Source of the DNA: Salticus scenicus
Lineage: Eukaryota > Arthropoda > Arachnida > Araneae > Salticidae
DNA length: 64,000 bases
Assembly (NCBI GenBank): GCA_963930645.1
Contig: OZ005662.1
Span: 101,850,436 to 101,914,435, forward strand
Direction: 5' to 3'
Part shown: positions 35,484-46,545 of the stretch, piece after piece
How the letters are laid out: every line of letters starts with the position of its first letter
How positions within the stretch are numbered: position 1 is the stretch's first letter
Position numbers and translations under genes: made by a program
The notes under the pieces: generated by a model
Told to the model about the DNA's origin: nothing
The model's input: the letters and a program-made list of their open reading frames with translations, nothing else
Databases searched by the model: none

Positions 35484-36900
35484 CCTAATTTCTAAACAGT
35501 TCGAAATTTTTATCATTTTATATTCAAAATTATTATTATAGAAAATTCAAATTAAACGATGAAAAAAAAAAAAAAAAAAATGCATTTCACGAGTGGACTT
35601 TTGAATGTTTTCTAGTTTCTAAGTTTCGGAAGAAATCACGGGAAACTCGAATGGCTGAGCCAATAAGCCTTCAAAGCAAAACTTTTCGGTCACTGATGGG
35701 AGCACTGATTCTTTTTTTTATAACATTGGTGTTAAACATTTTCACTATTCTTTGTCACTTTAATAGATTTTTCCACGACAATACGACCAAATACTCAAAA
35801 CCAGTAATTATTTGAGAAAGAGATTTTAAGTTTTTGAAATATCTTGCGTAATCTGATGTTTTAAAAGCAACTAGATTTACATCACTCTATTGCATAGTCA
35901 CTACTGTAAAGTCACCCTTACTATAGTGTCACTTTACTGCATTATTATACATTTTTCCGCCATTTATACATTTTATTTCATTGAATCTCCAATGAAGTTT
36001 TTCTAATCACTTTCATCCACTTCTTAAATTTATAATACCTTATGAAATATTAAAAAAGAAATATATCATATTAAGTAAAAAAAAAAAAATTGTCTTTTTG
36101 TATAATTTGACAAATAGATTGCGTGTACAAAATTAAAGGAACAATTTGCTTTCCCATTTTCCTCTTTTACACGAAATTTTCAAAGAAATAAGCATAGGAA
36201 CATAAAATTTGGATGGCATATTTGTTATCATATAATTAATTGTTTTTAAGTAATTTTTTTTTAAATAAATAATTAATCTTTATTTATTTATTTTTTCAAA
36301 AATAAACTTTGAAAAAAAAATAAAACAAATAAAACAAATAACAATTTTAGAAAGGGTAATGTGATGAAAAATGGCCATAAGGATGCATTAAAGACAGTGA
36401 AGATGCTTATACATATATGTATCAGATTATAACCAGATTTTTACTCCTGTATTCACTTTTCTGTTTGTTTTTCTTTCCTTCATTTTTTTTTGCATGTGAA
36501 TAACTTTTTTAAAAAAATTCATACAAACATAAAAATTCGATAAAATGTTAATTGTAAAATGTTAATTATTTATTAATATTTTTATTAATCTGATGATTCT
36601 CATCTATCTATATATTAATAGGCAAGCATAAAATTTGTATTCCCTTTTTAACATATTAATAATGGGAGTAGAGGGTTGAAATTGGTATCATTCGAAAGGT
36701 ATGGTTAGCCGGAAGGTGCGAATACAAATATTATTTTCTTACGATGTCAAGAAGTTATTTAAAAATACTTTTATTTTTTATGCATTTTCCCCCATTTTTC
36801 CCTTTCATACACGTATTCCTTTACATTAAAAAATACCTAAAAGTGGAAAGTTGTTAAATCTGGCAATTTCATAAAACTCAAATAAAACCATAGACACAGT
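32957..36900. other. AT-rich sequence with microsatellites, long homopolymers and a repeated GGTATCATTAGAAAG motif
   Basis: Poly-T 33341-33374, poly-A 33549-33580, (AAT)n(AT)n 33903-33975, a G-run of ~20 at 34182-34203, poly-A 34730-34756 and (TTTA)n at 35450-35477. The box GTATCATTAGAAAGCTTATA occurs twice (~33801 and ~34150), each followed by ATACAGGCTT, implying a ~349-bp diverged direct repeat. A related GGTATCATTCGAAAGGT lies at ~36683. No gene is supported. Confidence 0.5.
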
Positions 36901-36918
36901 AATTTGTATAGCATCCTT

Positions 36919-37467
36919 ATACGCAAGTGAAGTGATGACGTCACTGGCCGGCCGTGGAACCACAAAGAAGATTTCCTACGTTTATCGTCCATTGGATTTT
37001 TTTTGTAAAAAAATATTAAAAATTATCTCCCGATTTTAATTCCCATATTTGGGTATAGTTATATATAAGTTACTGTCTACATGTGTCAGATTGAGTTATT
37101 TTTGCTGTAAAATTGATAAAATTTTAATTTAAAATTTCAAAACTGTAGAAAAAAAATGGCAAACATCCAGGTTCGAATGTAAGCATTTACTCCGTCGTAA
37201 GCATAAACGTTTAGTTTTAGTTAAAGGACAAAATAGTTTTAAAATTTAAAATTAAATTTTTGTCAATTTGGCAGCAAGATAACTTAATCTAGCACATGTG
37301 CACGATAGTTAATTTATAATTATATCCAAATATGGGGATTAAAATCGGGAAATAAATTTCCTCAATTTTTAATATTTAAAAAAAAGAATTCCAATGGACA
37401 ATTAACATAAAAAATCTTTTACTTAGCCCCAACAACGGTCAGTGACGTCACACATCGCTTGCGTATA
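36919..37467. mobile_element. ~550-bp foldback element, long imperfect arms
   Basis: The left arm starts TACGCAAGTGAAGTGATGAC and the right arm is its inverse, ending GACGTCACACATCGCTTGCG. Arms pair through CCCGATTTTAAT.CCCATATTTGG and the CACATGTG / TAACTTAATCT segments to ATTTTAATTTAAAATTTC, covering ~230 bp each. A second copy begins at ~57050 and is interrupted near 57612. The element is followed directly by the 122-bp array in both locations. Confidence 0.75.
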
Positions 37468-37489
37468 TCTTTTGCATCAGTAAGAAAAA

Positions 37490-38115
37490 AGGTAGAAGAT
37501 ATGGAAAAACTTTTGATTTCCGGTTTTCGATAAATTTACACGTTTTGAGATTTCCTTGCATTTCAATCAACTTAAATCGACTAATTATTTCTTAAAAAGT
37601 TGATTTATTACTAACTGCTGCATGTATAAGAAGAAAGTAGATGATTTTCCGTTTTTCGCTGAATTTACATGTTTTGAGCTTTCTTTACGTTTCAATTAAC
37701 TAAAATTGACTACTTATTTTTAAAAAAGTGGATTTATTGTTAGCTTTTGCGTGCATAAGAAGCAAGTAAAAGATACGGAAAAACTTTTGATTTCCGGTTT
37801 TCGATGAATTTACACGTTTTGAGATTTCCTTGCATTTCAATTAACTGAAACCGACTACTTATTTTTAAAAAAGTGGATTTATTGCTAGCTTTTGCGTGCA
37901 TAAGAAACAAGTAAAAGATACGGAAAAACTTTTGATTTCCGGTTTTCGATGAATTTACACGTTTTGAGATTTCCTTGCATTTCAATTAACTGAAACTGAC
38001 TACTTATTTTTAAAAAAGTGGATTTATTATTCTTCCCTCTGCATATATAAGGAGAAAGTATAAGATTCAGAAAAATTTTAGATTTTCGGTTTTCGATAAA
38101 GTTTCACGTTTTGAA
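37490..38115. repeat. ~122-bp tandem array, about 5 units
   Basis: Unit theme: AGATACGGAAAAACTTTTGA, TTTCCGGTTTTCGATGAATT, TACACGTTTTGAGATTTCCT, TGCATTTCAATTAACTGAAA, GACTACTTATTTTTAAAAAA and a GGATTTATT...GCATAAGAA.AAGTA linker. The two middle units are almost identical. The inverse of its TTTTCGATGAATTTACACGT segment is the AAAACGTGTAAAT module seen at other repeats. A larger array of the same unit lies at 59095-60475. Confidence 0.9.
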
Positions 38116-38119
38116 ATTT

Positions 38120-38509
38120 TCCGAACTCAATTCGACCATTTTTGCAAAATATCTTTCTTTTTGAGTTCAAACACTGTACTTTATGAACCAAAGTAATTAA
38201 TTTAACTGAATTTGATATTTGGTTGGACCTGGGTTTGAAATGGTGCCAGTTAGCTTTAGGGCTATATCACCGAACAGGGGGAACTTCCACGTCGCGATTT
38301 CCTCTCATTTCTGGAAAGGCTCAACATCTACAGAGAGAAATATATTAAGTAAAACTCTGCTGATTCAGTTAGAGTGCATATCGGCAAACAATTGCCGCAG
38401 CTGTGTTGCAATTTAATTCCGTTAAGACAAGGAAATACTTTGCTTCGTCTTGCTTTGCAAAAAAAAAAAAAAAAAAAAAAAATGGTCGAGTTTCGACCAC
38501 TGGGCGATA
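38120..38509. repeat. Tail shared with 60480-60710
   Basis: After the 122-bp array both loci continue with AACACTGTACTTTATGAACC, TTTGATATTTGGTTGGACCT, GGGCTATATCACCGAAC and ACCTCTCATTTC-like boxes, showing that foldback, array and tail form one composite repeat family. The poly-A tract at 38458-38482 ends this copy. Confidence 0.7.
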
Positions 38510-38659
38510 CTAGTATATATAAAAGAGTAAACTCACTGATTCACTGACTCAACACGGCTGGGGCGATCCTATGGGAGATAGAGTCACAATTTATAGTGAG
38601 CAGGTTGGTTTTAGGACCCTGACGCTCACTAAGATGGGATTTGCGAAATACCCCCTCGT

Positions 38660-39398
38660 CCCCCCCCCTGGGGGGCAGAAGGCAAAAACCCCCTTTATAG
38701 GCATAACTCGGCTCCAAATTACTTCACGGTGAAGAAATTGCAGATGGGGAGACTAGACTTGAATACAAAAAAGTCATTTTCTGCGATTTTGGAATTTTGG
38801 ATTTTTAAGGGGGGTAGGGGGTAAAAATGCGATTTTCGGAGGCGCATAAGGCAAAAACACATTTATAAGTATAACTCGGCTCCAAATTACTTCACAGTGA
38901 AGAAATTGCAAATGGGAAGACTAGACGTGAATACGAAAAAAAAATCCCTTTCTGCGATTTTGGAATTTTGGATTTTTAAGAGGGGAAGGGGTGAAAATGA
39001 TTTTTGGAGGCGCATAAGGCAAAAACACCTTTATAAGCATAACTCGGCTCTAAATTACTTCACGGTAAAGAAATTGCAGATGGGGAGACTAGATTTGAAT
39101 ACAAAAAAATCATTTTCTGCGATTTTGGAATTTTGGATTTTTAAGAGGGGAAAGGGGTGAAAAAGATTTTCGGAAGCAGAGGAGGCAAAAACACTTTTAT
39201 AAGCATAACTCGGTTTCAAATTACTTCACGATGAAAAAATTGCAGATGGATAGACTAGATTTAAGTACAAAAAAATCATTTTCTGCAGTTTTAGAATTTT
39301 GGAATTTTAAGGGGGGAGAGGGGGTAAAAAAGATTTTCGGGGGGAAATTTAGCAATGTATGGATTTTAGAGTAAAATTCAAGCAGTAATATCTCAATG

Positions 39399-39400
<2 letters not shown>
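38660..39400. repeat. ~165-bp tandem array, 4 units
   Basis: Units share AGCATAACTCGGCTCCAAAT, TACTTCACGGTGAAGAAATT, GATGGGGAGACTAGACTTGA, TTTCTGCGATTTTGGAATTT and a GGGGTAAAAA.GATTTTCGGAGG end. A partial fifth unit follows the second 5'-like segment at 39880-39990. Short repeated frames here are artefacts. Confidence 0.85.
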
Positions 39401-39435
<35 letters not shown>

Positions 39436-39705
39436 GCCAAACGTCTTCTTGAAGGTATTTGCAAAAACTCATTTTTGATTTTTTCTGATTTTCGATTTTT
39501 TTTTTTTTTTTTTTGGGGGGGGGGGAGTTACGAGGGGTAAAGTTAACTCCCCCCCCCCTTTTAGCGCTAAATTCGTCCGTGGAAATCTATAGGAGCTGAG
39601 GTCACAAATTTTAGCATGTGGCTTATTTATGTGTGTCTAACACCCATTCTAACGGGATTTTGTGAAAGCCCCCCACTTTACCCCTTTAGGGGTGGCGCAG
39701 GGAAT

Positions 39706-39990
39706 AAAAGAGTAAAATCACTGATTCACTGACTCAACACAGCCGTGGTGATTCTATGGGAGATAGACTCGCAAATTTTGGTGAGCACGTTGATTTTAGA
39801 ACTCTGACGCCCATTAAGGCGGGATTTTGCGAAATATCCCCCGCTCCCTCTGGGGGGGGGGGGCAGAAGGTAAAACCCCCCTTATAAGCATAAATCGGCT
39901 CTAAATTGCTTCACGGTGAAGAAATTGCAGAGAGAGAAACTAGACTTGAGTGCAAAAATAAGCATTTTCTGCAATTTGAGTTTTGGATTT
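39706..39990 (+). repeat. Second copy of the Helitron-like 5' segment
   Basis: AGAGTAAAATCACTGATTCA and the following ~150 bp repeat 38518-38680 closely, then one array unit follows. It suggests a nested second element or an internal duplication of the 5' end. Confidence 0.7.
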
Positions 39991-40369
39991 TTAACACGTT
40001 CGTTGCCGATCTCACGTGACTAATATTTGAAACGACGTTTTCTTTCCTTTAACCTGCCGTTTATGATTGGCGTATTTCACAAGAGCGCTAAATCGCCAGA
40101 TGTTATGGGTTTTGTGTTTATCTTTGCTTGTTTGCGCAATGTTTACATCAATACGCTGTATGACATCAAACGTATAAAAATTCGTCTGCTCGGTAAAAGC
40201 AAACTCTGGAACTAATAGCTAATGAGTAATAAGTTAATTATCCTTAGCAAATAGTTTCGTTAGTACTAAGCAGAAAAAATATTAAATCACTGACGTCATC
40301 ACTTTGGTCGCGTATTGAGTATACATGTTTTATTAGAGAGAAAGCAATCTATTTTGAAATATTCTTCCG

Positions 40370-40482
40370 GGAGGATCAAAATTTCGATGGCATGCTTCCG
40401 GACCACCTCTAGGGGTCATTTCAGACCGTCACCAATTGCCTATTGCGCAGCACTAGTGTGATGTAAAATCTAACCAACCATG
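40370..40482 (+). repeat. SINE 3'-end fragment
   Basis: Matches the 3' half of the SINE copies at 57949 and 58403: CATGCTTCCGGACCACCTCT, AGGGGTCATTTCAGACCGTC and a TGTGATGTAAAATCTAACCAACC tail. The 5' tRNA-related part is missing, as is common after incomplete reverse transcription. Confidence 0.75.
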
Positions 40483-40552
40483 TATTTTGTAATATGAATA
40501 TTTCTGATGTTGGTGATAGTGTTGTTTGGCTGGTTGAATAGTGTTGGAATTT

Positions 40553-40667
40553 AAGGTTGGTTGAGTTTTACGTCGCGCTAATGCTGCACAATGGGCAATT
40601 GGCGACCGTCTGAGCTACCCCTCGATATGTTCTGGAAACATACCATCAAAATTTTTATCCTTCACGG
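40553..40667 (-). repeat. SINE 3'-end fragment, opposite orientation
   Basis: On the minus strand it reads GGATAAAAATTTTGATGGTA, CCAGAACATATCGAGGGGTA, CAGACGGTCGCCAATTGCCC and CGCGACGTAAAACTCAACCAACC. It mirrors the fragment at 40370-40482 with ~70 bp between them. The same truncation point in both suggests an inverted duplication rather than two independent insertions. Confidence 0.75.
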
Positions 40668-41479
40668 TAAGGAAATTAGAATTTAAGAGGTACTTTCGAA
40701 TTTTAGAGGCATATTTTTTAATTTCATGCCAGTACTGATTGCTACAGTACAAAACTTTTCATATTTTTTAATCTCATGCATTTTGGGATGGGGGTAAACA
40801 GGTCAGAGTACCATTATTATACAGAACCGTTAAAATTTTATGTAATTATTCAGTTGCGGATGTATTTTTCCATTTTGAACAAATGACGACTATAAATAAA
40901 ATATTAATGATAAATCATTTACTTTATACAATTTTTGAAAACGTAGAAAAATGCTTTTAAATAAAGGTTGTCCCCAGAAACTGTAGTGTCGCTTCGATCA
41001 CATCAATTAACCGCATTTTGGTGTACAACTTCGTGTTAGCTTGGTGGTACTTTAACATTTAGTGTAACTGTATGATCTAAGTTTTATTCTTTTATTTGTG
41101 ATTAGTAATGAATTCGTAATTATTTCATAATTCTTTTTTATTCTATTTTATAAAAATTTTCCTTTTGCTCTGCGTTTTTTTTTTTTTTTTTTTTTTTCCG
41201 CGCTAGCGCTGGTTCAGCAACGAACGTGTTAAGGGGGAGGGGTAGGGGAGGTAAAAACAATTTTCGGAGGCAAATTTAGCAAAATACGGATTTTCCAGTA
41301 AAACTCTACCAATAATAGCCCAAATGTATAGAAAATCACCAAGACTCTTCTTGAAAATATTTCCAAAAACTTACTTTTGTTTTTTTTCCGATTTGCAATA
41401 TTTGGGGGGAGGGGGATATACGAGGGGACAAATTGGACCCCATCTTTTAGCGCTAAATTCGTCCGTGGAAATCATAGGA

Positions 41480-43090
41480 GGTAAGGTCACAAATTTTAGT
41501 GTGTGGCTTATTTACGTGTGTCCAACACCCATTGTAACAAGATTTTGCGAAAGCCCCCCTTTCCCCCCTTGGGAGTAGGGGGGAATAAATACGTTTCGAA
41601 GCATAACTTTGCTTCAAATTATCTCAGTAATATTAAATTTTATGTGTGGGTTGTTTATGCGTTCCCAACACGCACTATAAAGGTATTTTACGAAATTCCT
41701 CACTCCCCCCCCCCCATTTAAGGGCAGAAGGGGGGTTAAACACGTTTCCAAGCATAAATTTGCGTCTTATTATCTCAGTAAGATTAAATTTTATGTGTAA
41801 ATTATTTATGTATTCCAAACACGCACTATAAAGGGATTTTATGAAACTTCTCCCTCCCCTCTTTAAGGACAGGAGGAGGGGGGGTAATAAACACGTTTCC
41901 AAACATAACTTTGCTTCAAATTATCTCGTTAAGATTAAATTTTATGTGTAGGTTGTTCATGCGTTCCCAACATGCACTATAAAGGGATTTTACGAAATTT
42001 CTCCCTCTCCCCCTTTAGGGGCGGGCAGGGGGGCAAAAACACGCTTATGAGAGTTATTGTGCTCCACATTATTTCAGGATAGCGATTTTTTTATCTGTAG
42101 ATTGGTTGCGCGTACACAAGACACACACTGCAAAGGAATTTTGTAAAATTCCACCATATCCCTCTTGGGGTAGGGGGAGGGGGAAATCGTTTTTCCATGC
42201 GCAACTCTGCTTTGAACTATCTTAGGCGATTTTTTATGCGTGGGCTGGTTATGCTTTCCCAACACGCATTATAAAGGGATTTCGTGAAATTTCCTCTTAC
42301 CTCCCTTTAAAGGCGTGGGGGGGGGGGGCAAAAGCACGTTTTAAAAAGTAACTCTGCTTCAAATTATCTCAGGAAAGCGATTTCTTGATATGTCGATTGG
42401 TTATGCGTATTCAACACACACAAACTACAAAGGGATTATTTTCAATTCCGTGTTACCCCCCCCCCCCACCCCTTTTAAGGGTTGGTGGGTAAAAAACATG
42501 TTTCTAAACGTAACTTTGTTCAAAATTATCATAGAATAGCAATTTTTGATGTGTGGACTGCTTATACGTATTCAACACACGCTACAAAGTAATATTTAGA
42601 AATTACACTCTTCCGCCCCATAGGAGGCGAGATGCAAAAACATGTATTCATGCGTAACTCTGCAGTAAATTATCTTAGGAAGGACCTTTTTGATGCGTGG
42701 GTCAGTTACATGTACCTAACTGATAATATAAAGTGATTTCGCAAAATTTCCTCCCCCTTTTTTCCTTTAAGAATGCGGCTAAAAAAACACAGGCGGTGGG
42801 GCTAAAAAGCATGTTTTAAAACATAACTCTGCCTTAAATAATCTCAGGATCTCAATTTTTGAATGTGTCGGTTATGTACGTGTATGCAACATGAACTATA
42901 AAGGGATTTTGTGAAATTACTCCTACCCTCCTCTTAGGGGTGGGCGGGGCAAAAAAAAACACGTTTTCAAGCTTAAACGTGCTCCAAATTACGTTTGAAC
43001 GGCAAATTTTGTTGTGCGGGTTTTGATTAAATGTATTTCATATGCACTTTGATGGGATTTTGCAAGTCTTCCCACTTTACCCGCGAGGTA
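41480..43090. repeat. ~145-bp tandem array with G-rich/C-rich blocks, about 11 units
   Basis: Each unit has GTGTGGGTTG.TTATGCGTTC, CCAACACGCACTATAAAGGG, ATTTTACGAAATTCCTC, a C-run facing a G-run (CCCCCC..TTTAAGGG..GGGGG), a CACGTTTCCAAGCATAACTT box and GCTTCAAATTATCTCAG. The facing C and G runs can pair. Frames at 41324-41902 are repeat artefacts. Confidence 0.85.
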
Positions 43091-43320
43091 TGGGGAGTAA
43101 AATGCAGGCAAGGCGCTACCGAAGGCATTGTTTCTCCAGACTAGAAATGTGGCGTGTGGGAAAACCGCTACCGAAGGTAGCGATAACTTTAACTTAGATT
43201 TTGACTGATATCAATGATTTTTTTTTTTAATTATTATTTTGATATGGTATTTTGAGAAATTATTTAGATATAATGACCAGCGAAGCGGGCAAAGCTTGCC
43301 AGTAGTTTATAAATTAGTAA

Positions 43321-43583
43321 TTACAATGCTCTAGAAAAAAAAAATATATATATATTGCTGATTCTTATGTAAAATGTCCTCCTGAATCCGAATATGACCA
43401 CCATATGCCCAATCACCCACCGTTTTCTAGATACACCCCCTCCTTCATTTTTATCATTGTTTGGTAATTTTATACCCATCAGTTTGATTTGGAGAGGGAC
43501 GAAGATTATTTTAACGGTTAAATGTCTTCTGACCTGAGGAGCTACAGAAGTAGAAAGTTCTAAAATGCGAACATTTGTAGTAA
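43321..43583. repeat. Dispersed repeat, inverted copy at 63796-64000
   Basis: 43378-43583 is the reverse complement, with few changes, of 63796-64000 (shared GGTGGGTGATTGGGCA, GAGGGGGGTGTATCTAGAAA and CAGAAGACATTTAACG boxes). It ends at ACATTTGTAG-TAA. The 91-codon minus-strand frame in it is broken in the second copy, so no gene is claimed. Confidence 0.85.
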
Positions 43584-43950
43584 GGGCCCTCTTCACTTAC
43601 CATTTGCTTTTCTAAAAGACAATGTTAATCTATGGGAAACTTTCTTTGCACTTAAAACAGTGACATATTAATTGATTGAGACGCGGTTTTTTTTTTATTG
43701 GATTACTCTCATTTCGTAAACTGACGCAGCTTTTGTAGATTTTATGAAAGAATAACAGTTGTTTTTTAAAAAAGCTGTTTTATTGCAATATTTGGGTTGA
43801 TGCATTAAATGGCTTATAAAAACTCTTTCAATTTTTTTAAAACAGAATTTAAAAAGCTGCGTCAATCTCAAAGAGTTTAATTCAATGCGGAAAAAAATCC
43901 TGTATTTTAATAAAATTTTAAATCAATTAAATTTGTAAAGAAAGTCCAAA
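43584..43950. mobile_element. Harbinger-like MITE, right end uncertain
   Basis: Begins GGGCCCTCTTCACTTACCAT immediately after TAA (43581-43583). Inner arms pair (TTAATTGATTGAGACGC... with ...AATCAATTAAATTTGTAAAG; GCTGCGTCAA with TTGACGCAGC). The expected GTGAAGAGGGCCC right end is not present at ~43950, so that end appears truncated or diverged. Confidence 0.5.
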
Positions 43951-44470
43951 AATTTTACAAATTTGTGCCGATTTTCCTCTCTGACACACCCTTTATCCGG
44001 CTCCACCTCTCAGACAGATGTTTTTGCTTTTCGACGAGCCAAATGTTTATATTTTTGTGGTGAAGAAACATCGTCGTGGTTTTTATTTCTTTACTACTTT
44101 TATTATTATAGATTTTTTTTTTTTTTTCTTTTTGTATTACGGATGTGAGTCTGAGTAACATATAGATTTAGAAGACAATCGTTCAAAGAATTTGCGAAAT
44201 ATATGATCGCATTTCATTTTAAATATTTTTCTTTGCACATAATACTGTTTGCACAATAAATCTGATATTTAACTCATAAAGCAATGAGTGGCAATATACA
44301 AACATCTATTTTAGCGATTCGTAAAAAATATTTTGTTGAATTAAAGAGAATTTTAATAATAGATTTCAAAGTAAATAATCTGGTATGGCACCCATACGAC
44401 TTTCTCTTACATAAAATTAAAATTCTATTAAGATAGATTGCAGATTGACGAGTAAGATAACAAGTTCTAT
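43951..44470. other. AT-rich sequence, no gene seen
   Basis: Two short frames overlap here on opposite strands (43955-44161, 43963-44148), with no family resemblance. A poly-T tract lies at 44112-44127. Confidence 0.5.
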
Positions 44471-44474
44471 ATAT

Positions 44475-44558
44475 AATTAGTGGATATGCAGATCAGGAAC
44501 CTCACCGTCCTATTTGCATCACGCATTATTCAACAGATTATTTTTACTTATTCCTTAT

Positions 44559-44590
<32 letters not shown>

Positions 44591-45920
44591 TGATTCTATT
44601 GACTTTTTATATAAACAGAAACGTTTCTGAGGGGGGTTGCACCCCTCCTCAACCCCCTCTGCTTTTCTCTTTCTATAACTATCTCTGTATGTATGTATTC
44701 CTAATAACTGACTATCTTGTACTTGCACTAATTCCCTGTAATTCATAAGTACTTCTACCAAAATTCCTGCAAATTGATTACATAACATACTAGAATTATT
44801 TTGTGCAACCCTGTAAATTAAATACCAATTCTTTGGCCACATTTTCCCCCACAAAAAAAAATATACTTTTAAAATTCTAATAAAATTTCATCATATTTCG
44901 TGGGGTGTAACCATGTTAAAATTCAATACCAGTGTTGAAATATGAACTATAGTGCGTAATAGAACGAAATTCTTTTATGTAACTCGGAAAAGCAGTCACA
45001 GTAATTATATATACTAAAAAAATTAGAATACACCTATTTAATTAATTGTAACTCATGAATATTTCAATGTAATTTGAATCATTTGGATGATTATAGGATG
45101 TCATCCGAATTCATTTGCGTGATCCCGTAAATAAATCATATAGTCCATACATATCCCTTTTATTAGAGTAAACATGTTTTTATATATCTTTATAATGTAT
45201 ATGTTAATTCCACTGTGTTGAATGCAGCATAAACGTTTTAAAATGCGCTTTTTTTTTTTTTTTTTTTACTGTAATTTCACTTTGCTGAATGCAGAGTAAC
45301 GACATTAAAATTTGTTTAAACAAAATTCACCCCGTAGGCTTTAATGATAAGAAAAACTTTGGAGTGTCCCTGTACATAGAGCATGAAAAATATACACATA
45401 AAAAATTATACAGCTATTTCTATACAGAGCTTGAAAGTGTCTACCAATTTGCAAGTTATTTGGAGTATTTTTGCAGCCGTTATTGCGGTACATGTACATT
45501 CTATCCATAGGCCATAGTGGTAAAGAAAAATTTGGTGTGTCCCCGTACACGAATTCCAGATAGAACAGACGCCAAACACACTACAGCTAATCCCATGCGG
45601 CTCGAAAACATGTGTACAAAATTGCAATTCAATAAAATGATTTTTGCGGTCGCTGAAACAGACACACAGACAAACAAAATATACACACAGACGGAACCCA
45701 AAATCTTTTTGAGTCGCCACAGGGAAGCTTCCACTCACGTTTCGACAATGAACTAGTGGATCTGCAGATCAGGAGCCCCAATATCCTATTTGCATCACAC
45801 ATTATTGAACAGGTCATTTTTATTTATTTTTCATTTTTTCATATATGCGTATATATTGATTCGATTGACTTGCTACATAAACAGATACGTTCCTGAGGGG
45901 GACTGCTAACCCCTCCGAAT
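44475..45920. repeat. ~165-bp direct repeats flanking a diverged array segment
   Basis: 44475-44640 and 45752-45915 share TGGAT.TGCAGATCAGGA, CCTATTTGCATCACGCATTA, GATTCTATTGACTT and ACAGATACGTTCCTGAGGGG. Between them, 45290-45560 holds two units with a TAGGC.ATAATGATAA and GTGTCCCTGTACA theme (related to the array at 3605-4620) and 45655-45740 a CAGACACACAGACAAAC run. The repeats could be termini of a small LTR-like or tandem unit. I see no TG..CA ends, so they stay unassigned. Confidence 0.55.
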
Positions 45921-45959
45921 CTAAAAAAGATAGAGCTATGAAACTTCAGATTTAAGACA

Positions 45960-46545
45960 GAACTGGTGTACAGATGAATTTTACAAAGTTTGGTGAAAAT
46001 TGGAAAAGTGGAAGTGGGACCGTAAGTCCGTATCCAAAAACAGCTCTAAAGATTTTCTTAAAATTTACTACATAAACACTCTATTAGATGTCCTTTCGAA
46101 TTATATAGTTGGTTAGTTCAGGAAAATTGGTAGGCTCCCGGTATAAATAGCTGAATTTCAAGTCTCGCAAGTGCGATTTTTTTTTTTTTTTTTTTTTAAG
46201 GCTGTACGGATTTTTTTTCAAACTCGCCATATTAACTCCCCTTTAAATATCCTTTTGTATGTAATTTTTGTTTTCCGATCAATAATTGAGTATGCCAAGT
46301 TTTGGTAAAAGATGGTATCTCAAAAACGGCTCTAACGATTTTCTGGAAAATTGTTGCATAAATCCATTACAGATATCCTTTCTCGTATAATACGTGGCTA
46401 TTAAAAGAAAATTTACAGTCATCATGCTCAGGTAGGTCACTTTTAGATCTCGGAAATTGGTGTTTCAAAAAATAACTACCATTTTCCCCCCTTTATTATT
46501 TCTTAACTCGCTATGCAAACTGTTTTACACGTCTATATATCAGTT
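45960..46545. repeat. Dispersed repeat, inverted copy at 56160-56600
   Basis: Shared order with 56160-56600 in reverse: AATTGGAAAAG, TCTATTAGATGTCCTTTCGA, TATATAGTTGG, CGCCATATTAACTCCCCTTT, AAATATCCTTTTGTATGTAA, TCAATAATTGAGTATGCCAA and AAAACGGCTCTAACGATTTT boxes. Non-coding. Confidence 0.75.

Larger units (their letters stand above)
39995..41228. mobile_element. TTAA-flanked non-autonomous piggyBac-type element (1.23 kb)
   Basis: Ends read CACGTTCGTTGC (39995-40006) and the exact inverse GCAACGAACGTG (41217-41228), with TTAA at 39991-39994 and 41229-41232. The flanks join to GGATTTT-TTAA-GGGGGAGGGG. The neighbouring array unit at ~39300-39320 shows the un-inserted form GGAATTTTAAGGGGGGAGAG, i.e. 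an empty site with one TTAA. The interior has no transposase and carries two SINE fragments in inverted orientation. A poly-T tract lies at 41176-41198. Confidence 0.8.
38510..43304 (+). mobile_element. ~4.8-kb Helitron-like non-autonomous element filled with tandem units
   Basis: The 5' part reads TATATATAAAAGAGTAAACT followed by CACTGATTCACTGACTCAAC, then a GGGATTTTGCGAAATACCCCC block, a pattern I associate with Helitron 5' regions. The 3' end is GACCAGCGAAGCGGGCAAAG plus CTTGCCAGTAG with a hairpin. Between them lie a ~165-bp array (38660-39400), a second 5'-like segment (39706), a TTAA-flanked insertion (39995-41228) and a ~145-bp array (41480-43090). No helicase/Rep gene is present. Whether it is one element or two nested ones is open. 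Confidence 0.5.

Noticed and set aside
43321..43596. 91-codon minus-strand frame ending in GHMVVIFGFRR
   Set aside because: The inverted copy at 63796-64000 has the frame broken, and no catalytic or binding motif is visible.
45406..45756. Overlapping frames of 110, 77 and 79 codons
   Set aside because: They cross the CAGACACACAG run and array units shared with other repeats, and are not conserved between them.
44475..45915. Possible LTR pair
   Set aside because: The direct repeats lack TG..CA ends, a primer site and any retroviral-type coding between them.
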